From: a virus
Virus record (IMG/VR): IMGVR_UViG_3300009502_001749
Coordinates: 1 to 64,000 of that record
DNA: 64,000 nucleotides
Direction: 5' to 3' (one strand)
The notes under the pieces: model-generated
What the model saw: only the letters and a program-made list of their open reading frames with translations
Database searches by the model: none
What the model was told of the DNA's origin: nothing
In this document: positions 53,501-62,658 of the stretch, in pieces
How positions within the stretch are numbered: position 1 is the first letter of the stretch
How the letters are laid out: the number at the start of each line of letters is the position of its first letter
Program-made: the position numbers and the translations under genes

Positions 53501-55279
53501 CCAAATTCTGAATTAGTAAAAGAAATTGGTGGTATAGCTGGTGGAGTTGCTGGTTTTTCTATTGGAGCTAGTTTTGGTCCAATTGGGGCTATTTTAGGTA
53601 CAACAATTGGTTATTATATTGGAAGTATGGGTCTTATTGGTCAAATGTTTGATAAAGAAAAAGGTGGAGTAAGTGGAGTTTTAGGAAGGGTTATTATACA
53701 ACTTGGTAAAGATGCGTTTAAATTATCAGGTGAACATCCAGTTTATTCTGCTATGGGTGGTGCTTTAGCAGGATTAACTGTAACATTACCATTATTAACA
53801 GTTAATCCAATGATACCTATATATGGTGCACTTACAGGTATGCTTATTGGGGTATTATTCAGTTCAATAAGTGAAATGGTTAGTTTATTTGATAAAGATA
53901 AAGATTGGAAAGATGTAATTTGGACAGTTACTAAATCTATGGCAAGAGGTGTATTTGGTTTACCTGCAACAATAGCTACAAGTGGTTTAGAACGTTATTT
54001 TAAAAATCCACCTAACACTTCTACAACATCAGAAACACCAAAAAGAACTGGTACTTCAGGAGAGTTCAATACTGATCCAATAAAAGAATTATCAGGTAGA
54101 ACACCTAATATAGTTGGACCAGGATCTGGTGGAAATTTAACAAAAGAAGAACAAGATGCAGTAATAAAAGATGCATCTTTAAAAACTGGAGTTCCAATAC
54201 CAATATTACAAGGATTGATTACAACAGAAAGTGGTGGATTAAATAAACAAAATATAGCAGGAAGTCGTGCTTATGGTCCTATGCAAATAATGCCAGGAAC
54301 ATTTGCAGCTCTTAGAGGTCCAGCTGCAAGTTATGGTATTGATCTTACAGCAGATGGTTTAAAAGATCCAGTTCAAAATATATATGCTGGAGCTGTGTTT
54401 GCTGCTAGAAATATAGAAAGATTTAAAAAAATGGGTATAACAGATCCCACAGCTACTGATATGTATATTTCACATTGGTTAGGTCCAGGAGATACACCAA
54501 AATTTTATAACGCATATAAAGAAAATCCAAATCAATTAACATCTAAAATATTACCTAATATAATTGATAAAAATGAACCATATTTTTATTTTGATGAAAA
54601 AAATAAAACTGGCTCTAAATATGATGATAGAAATAAAAAATATCCTATGTCATTACAACAAACTATGAATAAAATTTCTAGTTTAAAAGGTATTAAAACT
54701 GCAACATTAAATACTAATAGTGGTATAGGAACTTCAGATGTTACACCTGTCACAGGTGGATCCGTTGGTGGTTCATTGATGAGTCAAAATTCCCCAAATA
54801 ATTTAGTAGCAAAAGATGATATTGATCTTGAGAGAAAATTAGCTGTGTTAGGAGCATTATATGAAACTGATTATGCTAAAGCAAAAGATGAAATTGATAA
54901 AGTAAAATTAAAAGAAGAATATTTTACAAATGTTCAAAAATTAGTTAATTCTGTTCCTAAACAAACAACAAAATCTTTACCAGAAAAACTTGGAGGAGCA
55001 CTTTCAGCTTTTGGAAAACTTTTCTCTGGAGAAATGTCTCTTGATCAAGTTAAAGAATCATTATCAAAAGCATTTGCTCTTACAGCTGAAGTTGCAAAAG
55101 AAACAAAAGAAGCTGTCGCTTCAACTGCAAGTAATGTAACTAATAATTCTTCAAGTAGTTCTAATGTGTCACCAACAACACAACTTGGTGATACTTCATT
55201 TGAGTCAATGTGTAAAGAATTATTCAGCACAGTCATAAAAGAATTTAAAAATTCTTCAATACTTTATGCAGGTTTATAA
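50594..55279 (+). CDS. Tape measure protein with lytic transglycosylase domain
   Basis: 1561 residues, many Gly-rich hydrophobic helices (GGALLGLKLGTMVGGPIGGI). Residues about 1190-1320 are a soluble lytic transglycosylase: LQGLITTESGGLNKQNIAGS with Glu1212, then AYGPMQIMPGTFAAL and NIYAGAVFAARNIERFK. Length determines tail length (about 0.15 nm per residue by the usual rule, so about 0.2 micrometres). Followed by hairpin copy 5. GGAG upstream of ATG. Confidence 0.9.
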   Translation: MPNYANPHLGLNDNLLKMQLKAQAAARDSEQQKGAYTRQGYNEGGMTAANEMIYRQFQKNIGKVQGNKAFMAASIALPMAVDYSKDISKLIGKISGKELSTNIAETMGKMGAMFYLMPSAMSKVLQSKRDSFEKNFSRELGKVGTAYKVLNLLNLMRYPMRTLPAGLAMLAGFSGKGVGIRPEQIMAGLGLATGAYKGAKAAAGYGIGAAGGLVNKVTGGAAGRTVDAVTGTQLGGASAGLIKKVFGGVDSKILSILGSPMGLSLALAGATVGLSILKSIKLSRLLPSRKSPMNLERQYSDSLAFDSVLNNLTSRLASGTIKTDQGILESNLIIAQASILTERHTSLLRLMAVETEYKSQEREKQGRSYSIDVLGQDPAGMISQGLNAITGRLHHTIAKYDPITQMLNFIFSGGKLRPMGELGRLEKTYGIGMYGKIVKGHASNFGLSMSDARLTTINSDEVLRMGISHEDRMEKLGQWQGDLLKGIYTENITLRTGFGFKKNVFTIPHENLMKFLRGINPLNLPGIHAISSLVQAPFRAVNAVSRGITNTIGLHRGPGGILGAVKNMLRPGGPDQLALGGPGGPALPVRIMGKGGPFKKFSPFIAGDQGPELIFPKNDGRVAPHREVRNNLAKALFLRNRTLSQELNEVSVGKEKAATTKHQGDVSELVKYMKQERTAGAIKGIIGGAGGLVYRGADKAFSAGKGFLSSGLGFIGDIFKGLLNFVVHNPLLTIAGGLITYIVPTLIKKLTDKFSINWDAIQGKIGDMMKGALDLSNTPIGKYASIGFAMGIPYGVTPGIMGAMVGGGLGGFITLMAKIKEKDPDNIWKKLLEGGMLEKVEQGGFALGGALLGLKLGTMVGGPIGGIAGSLLGGGLAWYLSLLKQDKVKPGWEGFKEVATAIWETAKINLEANPIIGRLAGIGFLAGVPFGLPGMIAGSLLGGGLGVYLSFFRTPEEKEKDDIWKKLSNPNSELVKEIGGIAGGVAGFSIGASFGPIGAILGTTIGYYIGSMGLIGQMFDKEKGGVSGVLGRVIIQLGKDAFKLSGEHPVYSAMGGALAGLTVTLPLLTVNPMIPIYGALTGMLIGVLFSSISEMVSLFDKDKDWKDVIWTVTKSMARGVFGLPATIATSGLERYFKNPPNTSTTSETPKRTGTSGEFNTDPIKELSGRTPNIVGPGSGGNLTKEEQDAVIKDASLKTGVPIPILQGLITTESGGLNKQNIAGSRAYGPMQIMPGTFAALRGPAASYGIDLTADGLKDPVQNIYAGAVFAARNIERFKKMGITDPTATDMYISHWLGPGDTPKFYNAYKENPNQLTSKILPNIIDKNEPYFYFDEKNKTGSKYDDRNKKYPMSLQQTMNKISSLKGIKTATLNTNSGIGTSDVTPVTGGSVGGSLMSQNSPNNLVAKDDIDLERKLAVLGALYETDYAKAKDEIDKVKLKEEYFTNVQKLVNSVPKQTTKSLPEKLGGALSAFGKLFSGEMSLDQVKESLSKAFALTAEVAKETKEAVASTASNVTNNSSSSSNVSPTTQLGDTSFESMCKELFSTVIKEFKNSSILYAGL

Positions 55280-55283
55280 AACA

Positions 55284-55324
55284 AATTATCGGCAAGATCT
55301 TTAAATTAGATCTTGCCGATAATT
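55284..55324. terminator. Hairpin of the ATCGGCAAGAT family (copy 5), longest stem
   Basis: AATTATCGGCAAGATCT (55284-55300) pairs with AGATCTTGCCGATAATT (55308-55324): 17 perfect base pairs, 7-base loop. Confidence 0.8.
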
Positions 55325-55345
55325 ATTAGTAGGAGGCGAAAAAAG

Positions 55346-57595
55346 ATGTCAATTGAAAAAATTGTAAATAAAATTTTACCAACTGCAGTTGCAGCAGCAG
55401 CTTTAACTAAAACTGTTACTAATCTATCTGATATGAAATTTATTAATAATGAATTTTTACCCGGAATATCTGCGGTAACTGGTTTAAAATTAGGTCCTAT
55501 TCCAAATTTAAGTGATTTAGCTAAAAATGCTATGGGTTCTGTATCAGATATGTTTGGTTCAGCTAAAGATGCAGTAGGAAATATGTTTGGATCATCCAAA
55601 TCTGATATAATAAAAGAAGATGCAATACATACTTTAGATGAAAGTGTTGGTATGGCTGCTTCTCCAGAAAGTATATGTTGCAATACAATTCCAGTAGATG
55701 AAGCTGTAAAAACAACAGGTGATAGTTTTGGTGGTAATTTTGCTGCTGCGGCAACAAAATCAACATTTTTAGATTCAAATCTTTTACCAGAATTACCTGA
55801 TAATTTAAAGACAATAGAACCTCAATCTTTTGGTGATCTTGGTAGTGATTATGATTCTGCTCCAGAAGGTTATAATCCTTCTTATGAAGGTGAATGGACA
55901 GAACCATCATTTGGTGAATTAGGTAGTGATTATGATTCTCCTTCTTGGGATGAAAATGCTTATGAAGCTCCTCCAGAAGGTTATAATCCTTCTTATGAAG
56001 GTGAATGGTATGAAGATGATTTTAGTATGTTAGGTAGTGATTATGAAGCTCCTCCTCCAGATTTTAGCGAACTTGGAAGTGATTATGAAACACCTCCTTG
56101 GGATGCAGATGCTTATGAAGCTAGTCCTAATTGTATAGGAAATAGTATAGATTCTGGTGAAGAATCAATAACAGACTTTGATTCTCCAAGTGGTGGCGGT
56201 TCAATGCCAACTGGTAGTAGTCTATATGTTATTGGTAAACCAGTAGGATTTAATGAATCTATAGATCCAGGTGGAAGACTTAGTAATTATATTAAATCAA
56301 AAATGAGTGTTATTGATCTTATTCCATGTGATTATAAATTAGATTTTACAAAAATGAAAGAACAAAGTATGGAAGGAGGTAATCCTGTTGGTGATGGACT
56401 TTACACAATAAAATATGATGAAAAAGTTAAAATATATCAAAGGCTCCAGAGACATTATGGATTAGATTCTGGAGATTCTGCAAAATCTGGAGTAAGATTA
56501 TATACAACGGACGATACAACTTCAGTTGATAATTTTAGCATTCAATATAAACCAAATATATTTCAAGGTCCAATTGATAAACTTGGTGATGCTACAAGAT
56601 CATTAGCTGATTTTATGAATTCTGTGGATAGTACTTGGCAAGCAACTGCTAATAAAAAAGTTTCAGAAGGTATTGATTGGTTAAAAACGAAAATGGGAAA
56701 TAATAATGCTACTAATGCAGCAGGAGCTTTTTTAGAAACTGCAATAACTTCTATTGTGAAAGGTAATAGAGTTTCATTTCCTAAAATTTGGCAGAATACA
56801 TCTTATAATAATACACTATCAACTGTTATTAAATTAGTATCTCCATATGGTCATCCTAAAGCTGTTTATGAGTTTATAATTAAACCATTAACATATTTAA
56901 TTTTATTAGCTTCTCCACAAACAATAGATGGTTTTACATATGGTGGTTCGATACCATTAACAATAAAAGCATATGGTATGAATCATACAACTTTAGGAAC
57001 AATTAGTAATATAACAGCTCGACGCGGTGGAAATGACACAAGTTTTAATGTTTATCGGCAACCTTTATCTATTGATGTTAGTATAACTTTTGAAACATTA
57101 TTTGACGGTTTTGCCGCTTACTTACCAAATGGAAGCGGACAAGGAATAGATGAAATGTTTTCAGCTAAAGATGGTACATTAACAGGTCAATCTGGTCCTG
57201 GAAATGAATTATATCAAAAGACACCAAGAACACCTTTAATGACTGTTGGAAAAGTGCTTGAATCATTAAAACCAATAAAAATTGTTGAAGGTAATTTTGA
57301 TACATATGGTTCTATGAATAGACCTTCAAGAATAAATGCTCCTGGTGCTGGTGGTTTAGGAGATCTTAATCGTTCTCTTGGAAATATTTCTTCTGGTGTA
57401 TCAACAGCAACAAATACAGTTGGAGATTTTTTAGGAATGTCTAATCTTTCAGAATTTACAACTGCAAAAAAATCAATCACAGGTGTTATAAATTCAGTAA
57501 CAGGTTGGGTTGGAGAGAGAACAAAAGATGTATCTGTAGGAGATGCAGCAAAAGAAAAAATATTTGGAAATATGGGAATTAACTTAAAAATGTGA
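55346..57595 (+). CDS. Large structural protein with acidic/aromatic repeats
   Basis: ATG at 55346 after AGGAGGCG; 749 residues. Residues about 165-260 are repeats of GSDYDSAPEGYNPSYEGEW type. The C-terminal half is folded (KGNRVSFPKIWQNTSYNNTL, then DVSITFETLFDGFAAYLP). Position after the tape measure suggests a baseplate hub or tail component; no sure match. Confidence 0.65.
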   Translation: MSIEKIVNKILPTAVAAAALTKTVTNLSDMKFINNEFLPGISAVTGLKLGPIPNLSDLAKNAMGSVSDMFGSAKDAVGNMFGSSKSDIIKEDAIHTLDESVGMAASPESICCNTIPVDEAVKTTGDSFGGNFAAAATKSTFLDSNLLPELPDNLKTIEPQSFGDLGSDYDSAPEGYNPSYEGEWTEPSFGELGSDYDSPSWDENAYEAPPEGYNPSYEGEWYEDDFSMLGSDYEAPPPDFSELGSDYETPPWDADAYEASPNCIGNSIDSGEESITDFDSPSGGGSMPTGSSLYVIGKPVGFNESIDPGGRLSNYIKSKMSVIDLIPCDYKLDFTKMKEQSMEGGNPVGDGLYTIKYDEKVKIYQRLQRHYGLDSGDSAKSGVRLYTTDDTTSVDNFSIQYKPNIFQGPIDKLGDATRSLADFMNSVDSTWQATANKKVSEGIDWLKTKMGNNNATNAAGAFLETAITSIVKGNRVSFPKIWQNTSYNNTLSTVIKLVSPYGHPKAVYEFIIKPLTYLILLASPQTIDGFTYGGSIPLTIKAYGMNHTTLGTISNITARRGGNDTSFNVYRQPLSIDVSITFETLFDGFAAYLPNGSGQGIDEMFSAKDGTLTGQSGPGNELYQKTPRTPLMTVGKVLESLKPIKIVEGNFDTYGSMNRPSRINAPGAGGLGDLNRSLGNISSGVSTATNTVGDFLGMSNLSEFTTAKKSITGVINSVTGWVGERTKDVSVGDAAKEKIFGNMGINLKM

Positions 57596-57605
57596 GGATA
57601 AAAAG

Positions 57606-59459
57606 ATGAGTGTTTTTGCTAATAATTTTTCAAGTTATTTAAATTATACAGCTAATTATACAAATAGATTGACCAATTTAGAATCTATTTTTAAAGAAGC
57701 ATATGAAACAGTTAAAGATCCAAATTTTATTTCAGTTGATTTTTTAGATAAAATTGGTCAGTTTCCGAAATTTCCATATTTTATGAGTATCATGTCAAAA
57801 ACAAATTATTTAAAAATACCAAATATTTATAATGTTTCATTAGATAGACCTGAAAGTTTACTTACAACTATGTTAGAATCAAATATAACTTATTTGAAAT
57901 CAGATTATGATACAGTTCCTAATGAGATTGAAAATATTTTAAGACATGCAAATTTTCAATATACTTATCTAAGTACTGTTAATCAAATTTATGATGTGAA
58001 TAAAACTTGTAAAACAACTAATACAGAAACATCTTATCGTAATTTTTTTACAAATCTTTATTCACAGAAATATTTTAGTGTTGGTTATCCAGTTTCAGCT
58101 GGTTTTGAAAGTAGTTGTTCAATGAACGAACAAGCTTTAATATCATTATTTTCAAATAATTTATCAGCTTCATGTTCATTAACAACTAATTTATTAAAAT
58201 ATATTTTATATTTTAATGCTTTACAACCAGGTGATTTTGGATATTTTCTTGGGATTGAAGCTCAACAAATTAAAAGTGCAAATTTTCAACAAGCTTTTGA
58301 TTATTTTATTATAAATAATAAAGTTGATATGAGTGGAAATATTATAGATTTAATTTCTAAATCACTTTATAATTATAATAATTTATCTACTAGTTTAAAA
58401 AGTGAACTTACAGTTGTTGTTGAACCTCTCATATTAGGTTTATCACAATACTTTACAGATTATTTAAATTCATTTTCAAATTTTGAACCTAATTTTGATA
58501 TCACTTCAAATTTTATTGATTCTCTATATTATCTTTGTTCTGTTGATTTAACGTCTTTGTGTTTTAAAGATGCTACAATTATGGAACAGGCAAATTCAAA
58601 TATTTTGGCTATTGAAGAAGATGCAAAATTTACATTATATATGAATAAAATTGATTCCATGAATATTCAAGATTATCTCTTTCTTGTTTATCTTTATAAG
58701 TTCTGGCCGCTAAAATTTGTGAATGTTTTACAAATGGTTGTTAAAGAATATATTCAAAATATAATAAAAACAGTAGATATTGAAGATAATGCTTTTGATA
58801 TTTCAGAATTTACAGAATTCATGGGAAGACTTTACGCCGATACATATACACCTTTTGATCCATTACATCCTTTTGTAAACTCTAAAATAAATTATACTGC
58901 TCTTGATACTTTTATTCAATCAATATTTACATTAACTCCAGATAATTATCTTTGGAGAATGGAAAACACAAAAGAAGTTTCTAAATTTGCTTGTGAATTA
59001 TATTATATTCAATTGATAGATAATTTTATGGCAAGTGAATATTATATTGATTTTACAAAAGATTTATTGAAAACTATTTTTGAATATTTACGTGATAATG
59101 GACATGTTAGTTATTTATTTAATTGGTATAATAACCATGAAGTTGTTGATATCTTTATTAAAACATTTTTAAGATATCGAATTTTTAGTGAGGATAGTAA
59201 AGGACCAGGAACAAGATTATTTCATTCTATAACGGCAAATTTTAAAGCAATTTTTGATAGAGTTGTAACAAATACAACTGGCGAACCAGTATATGATATA
59301 TCTATTACTTACAAAACACCACAACAATTAAATGATCAATTTAAAAATTTAGTTGAAGGTGCAACAATTAATAGAATGTATCAATTTAATGAAAATTTAT
59401 ATTTATCAAGTTTGACATGTGAAAGTTTTTATGCAATACTTGGAAAATTCTTTTCATAA
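57606..59459 (+). CDS. Large structural-region protein of unknown function
   Basis: 617 residues, MSVFANNFSSYLNYTANYTN, helical and aromatic-rich throughout, with few charged clusters. No motif recognised. TGAGGA upstream of ATG. Confidence 0.58.
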   Translation: MSVFANNFSSYLNYTANYTNRLTNLESIFKEAYETVKDPNFISVDFLDKIGQFPKFPYFMSIMSKTNYLKIPNIYNVSLDRPESLLTTMLESNITYLKSDYDTVPNEIENILRHANFQYTYLSTVNQIYDVNKTCKTTNTETSYRNFFTNLYSQKYFSVGYPVSAGFESSCSMNEQALISLFSNNLSASCSLTTNLLKYILYFNALQPGDFGYFLGIEAQQIKSANFQQAFDYFIINNKVDMSGNIIDLISKSLYNYNNLSTSLKSELTVVVEPLILGLSQYFTDYLNSFSNFEPNFDITSNFIDSLYYLCSVDLTSLCFKDATIMEQANSNILAIEEDAKFTLYMNKIDSMNIQDYLFLVYLYKFWPLKFVNVLQMVVKEYIQNIIKTVDIEDNAFDISEFTEFMGRLYADTYTPFDPLHPFVNSKINYTALDTFIQSIFTLTPDNYLWRMENTKEVSKFACELYYIQLIDNFMASEYYIDFTKDLLKTIFEYLRDNGHVSYLFNWYNNHEVVDIFIKTFLRYRIFSEDSKGPGTRLFHSITANFKAIFDRVVTNTTGEPVYDISITYKTPQQLNDQFKNLVEGATINRMYQFNENLYLSSLTCESFYAILGKFFS

Positions 59460-59472
59460 AAATTCTATTTTT

Positions 59473-59482
59473 ATATAGAAAT
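59473..59482 (+). promoter_or_regulatory. Candidate promoter ATATAGAAAT
   Basis: Exact ATATAGAAAT in the 44-base gap before the ATG at 59504. Confidence 0.52.
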
Positions 59483-59503
59483 AATTATTTTAAAGAGGTG
59501 TAT

Positions 59504-59737
59504 ATGATTTCAATTACAAATTTATTTGAAGAAATTTCAGCAGTAGATGATAGAATGAATTATGCTAGTGAAAGAATTGCTACATTACAAAGAGCTTTTA
59601 AAGCTGGAAGAATATCTGCAAAAATTTATCAACAACAATTAAAACAATTCCAACAAGTTAAACGTGGAGTTCCATCGAAAGAAATGCCTGAAAGTGAAAT
59701 TAAAGCAGCAGGCACATATTTAAATACTCAACAATAG
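59504..59737 (+). CDS. Small protein with MISITNLFE leader
   Basis: 77 residues, MISITNLFEEISAVDDRMNY; L-F-E at 7-9. A short helical hairpin (AFKAGRISAKIYQQQLKQFQ, SHOCT-like) follows. AGAGGTG upstream, directly downstream of the candidate promoter. Confidence 0.68.
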   Translation: MISITNLFEEISAVDDRMNYASERIATLQRAFKAGRISAKIYQQQLKQFQQVKRGVPSKEMPESEIKAAGTYLNTQQ

Positions 59738-59751
59738 TAAAGAGGAGGCGT

Positions 59752-62613
59752 ATGGATTTTGCATCAAACAGTACAAAAAAAGTTGTATCAAATTCTTTAT
59801 TAAAAGCTTTCATATCAAGATATGTTGCAGAAGATTTTTTTACAAATATTGCAAGAATAATTCTTTATCCATCTGATTTTGGTAATTTTATTTCAGATAG
59901 AACAAATTCTGTAATTGATTATATGCAAGAATTTTTAAAGAGTTTATCAATTTTTTCTGGTAAATTACAACTGCAAAATACTAAAGTTGTTAGAAGTCAA
60001 ATTGCTATTTTAAGTTCTTTATTAACAATTAGAGAAACAAGTCCAATTTTATTAACTTATGATAATGTGAATCAACATTTAATGCCAGGACAAGATTTAA
60101 TTGTTACTAAACTTATTCAAAAATGTGTTGATGAAAGAATTACTGATCCTGATGAATTTAGAAAAATTACAGATGAAATTATCAGTACAATTTCTTCTTA
60201 TTATGAAATGATGTCAGCTTCAGATAGTATTACTATGGTTGGGAATCTTTATGATTTGATTAATGAAGGTAATCTTGTGCCGATGGAAACATTAAAAAGT
60301 TATAAAGATGTTATTAATGTTGCATATAACGATTTATCTAAATTACAATCTTTAAGTAAAGCTGAAACAGCTGCAGATTATTTTGTTATTTCAGATGATA
60401 AGTCTTGTGATGCATTATCAAAAACATTAGTTAATTATGTGTCAAAAGGTTTTTCAGTATTTAAAACTGGTTTTGATTTATTTGATAAATATATTAATGG
60501 AATTGAAAGTTCCAGCGTACATTTGATAGGGGCTCCGAGCAACCACGCTAAGAGTTTGTTTACGATTAATCTCTCATATAGAATGATAAAAAATAATCTT
60601 GCCGATTTCGATAAACAAGATTGTATATTATTTGTAACATTAGAAGATTTAGTTAATAACTAACTTTGTCTCTTTTACTGGTGACAGTAATTGAAAAAAT
60701 CCGGTGAATTCAGGGAACATCCTAGTAATAGGACAATCCTGAGCCAAGCTTTAAATCTTGCCGCTAACAAGATTTATTGAAGGTGCAACGACTATCCCGA
60801 AAGGGAGTACACTCAAGCGAGTGGAAGCGCCGGACATCTTGAGAAATTTAATATTATGGAGTTATTAAAATGTTTAATGAAATGAATTACCCAGAAAAAT
60901 ATATTATAAGATTTTGGGACAAAGTAAATGTTCCAAAAGATTGGGCTGAAAAAGATCAATGTTGGAAATGGAATGGACTTTTATTTATAAAAACTAATTA
61001 TGGAAGTTTTTCTTTTAATGGTAAAAATCTTAAAGCTCACAGATTCTCATATGAAATTCATTATGGTCCAATTCCTGAAGGATTAGATGTTATGCACAAA
61101 TGTGATAATCGAAAATGTGTAAATCCAAATCATTTAAAAGTTGGTTCCAGAAAAGAAAATATGGAAGATTGTGTTGAAAAAGGAAGATCAAAATTTGGTT
61201 CTAAAAATAATATGTCTAAGTTAACAGAAAATAATATTATAGATATTATTAATAAAAGTTTAAATGGAACATATACAAATAGAAATCAAGTTATTAATGA
61301 TTATAAAATATCATTATCAGAACTTTCAAATATTCTTTGTGGAAAAAGATGGACACATATAACTTCTAATTTTACACAACAAGAAATTGAAAAAGTAAAA
61401 TATTTATTAGGATGTAGGTTATCAATAGAAGATATTGCTGATATAAAAATGAGATTAGATAAAGGTGAATCACAAAGTTCAATAGCTAGAAGTTATAATA
61501 TATCTCAACCGGTAATATCAAATATGATAAAATTTATAAAACTCAAGATGATGAGATAGTCTAATCTTATAGGTAACTATAAGCAGTCTAATAAGACGGG
61601 TAGGGAGTAGCGATCTCTATTGAATAAAAATGGATATTTACAAATTAATTCGTAGGTTCGCGTCAATATATGGAAATTATAAATTTGAATCTTTAAAAAG
61701 ATTATTTTCAAAATCATATGAAATGACAAGAGCAACACAAATAATGGACATGTCAACTGAAGCAAGTTCAAGATTGTATAATAATTTAGACGGGATGTTT
61801 AAAAATGTTTTAAAAACAAGTATTGCTAAAGTAACACAAGGTAAAGTTAATATAGCAATTAAACATTGTTCAGAGAATTCGTTTTCTCCTGGTGATTTAG
61901 GAAGATTTATAGATCGTTTGAATATTGAAGGTTATAAGATTAAGATGGTCTTTGTAGATTACTTAGATGTTATGTCTGCGACAATTAACAGATTTGGTGG
62001 AGCAGGGAAAGAATATGATATACTCGGTCAGATCACACAAGAACTTCGTAACTTAGCTCGTATACATAAAGTACCAATAATAAGTCCTACACAGAATAGA
62101 AGAGAGTCAGAGAATGTAAGCACAAAACTAAGTAATGAACAAACTGGTGATTCATATAAAAAAATCAGATATTCGGATTTTATATATTCATGTAGATTAA
62201 GACCAGATTTAGATTTTCTATCTGAAGGAGTTAGACATCATGTGATTCCAACAAAAGTAAGTCCAGATGGAACAATTGCAGATTTTATTTCTCCAGAACT
62301 TATAAAACTTAAAGAAAGCTTATTTAGAGTATTAGTACCTTTTGAAGTTAAAATTACAAAGTCAAAAGATTCAGAAAAAGATTCAACAAAATTTTTCTTA
62401 TTTTGTAAAGAAAATTTGAGAATGTATAATAATGTAGATGAATATATTAAAGATGCTCCTGTTCTTGTTGCTAATAGTGAAAAGTTAGAGAAAGATATTG
62501 CTATATTAACTGAATTAGCTATTACAAGTGTTTCAAGTGGAATTAATGAATTTTTTGATAATGATCAGAGTGATATTGAATTTGGTGATATTCCAAATGT
62601 TGTTTTTGGATAA
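59752..62613 (+). CDS. Replicative DnaB-type helicase, split by a group I intron
   Basis: Exon 1 59752-60648, exon 2 61633-62613: joined 625 residues. Exon 1 ends ILFVTLED; exon 2 begins DIYKLIRRFASIYGNY. Walker A is LIGAPSNHAKS (Gly260 to Ser268), where the usual Gly before Lys is Ala. Walker B KMVFVDYLDVM and SPTQNRRES (motif H4 type) are in exon 2. The DNA-unwinding role is established for the family. AGGAGGCG upstream. Confidence 0.85.
60649..61632 (+). ncRNA. Group I intron in the helicase gene, carrying an HNH gene
   Basis: 984 bases. Core nearly identical to the terminase intron (AATCCGGTGAATTCAGGG; ATCCTAGTAATAGGACAATC; AAATCTTGCCGCTAACAAGA; GTGCAACGACTATCCCGAAA; GGTAGGGAGTAGCGATCTCT). 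P1: exon AGAT pairs with GTCT, U-G at the splice, a compensatory change against the terminase intron (CGAT with GTCG). 3' end AAATG. Confidence 0.88.
60870..61559 (+). CDS. Intron-encoded HNH homing endonuclease
   Basis: 229 residues, paralogue of 48492: WDKVNVPKDWAEKDQCWKWN, AHRFSYEIHYGP, LDVMHKCDNRKCVNPNHLKV, and a C-terminal recognition part (LCGKRWTHIT and SIARSYNISQPVISNMIKFI). ATGGAG upstream. Confidence 0.87.
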   Translation: MFNEMNYPEKYIIRFWDKVNVPKDWAEKDQCWKWNGLLFIKTNYGSFSFNGKNLKAHRFSYEIHYGPIPEGLDVMHKCDNRKCVNPNHLKVGSRKENMEDCVEKGRSKFGSKNNMSKLTENNIIDIINKSLNGTYTNRNQVINDYKISLSELSNILCGKRWTHITSNFTQQEIEKVKYLLGCRLSIEDIADIKMRLDKGESQSSIARSYNISQPVISNMIKFIKLKMMR

Positions 62614-62658
62614 TGGAGATTAATATGAAAAAAGATCCAACAGAAGATTAATATTTTA

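Noticed and set aside
55563-55910. Minus-strand open frame of 115 codons, His/Leu/Gln rich
   Set aside because: Shadow of the repeated acidic segment of the 55346 gene.
62626-62650. Tiny frame MKKDPTED after the helicase
   Set aside because: Eight codons only; a ribosome site is present but nothing supports a product.
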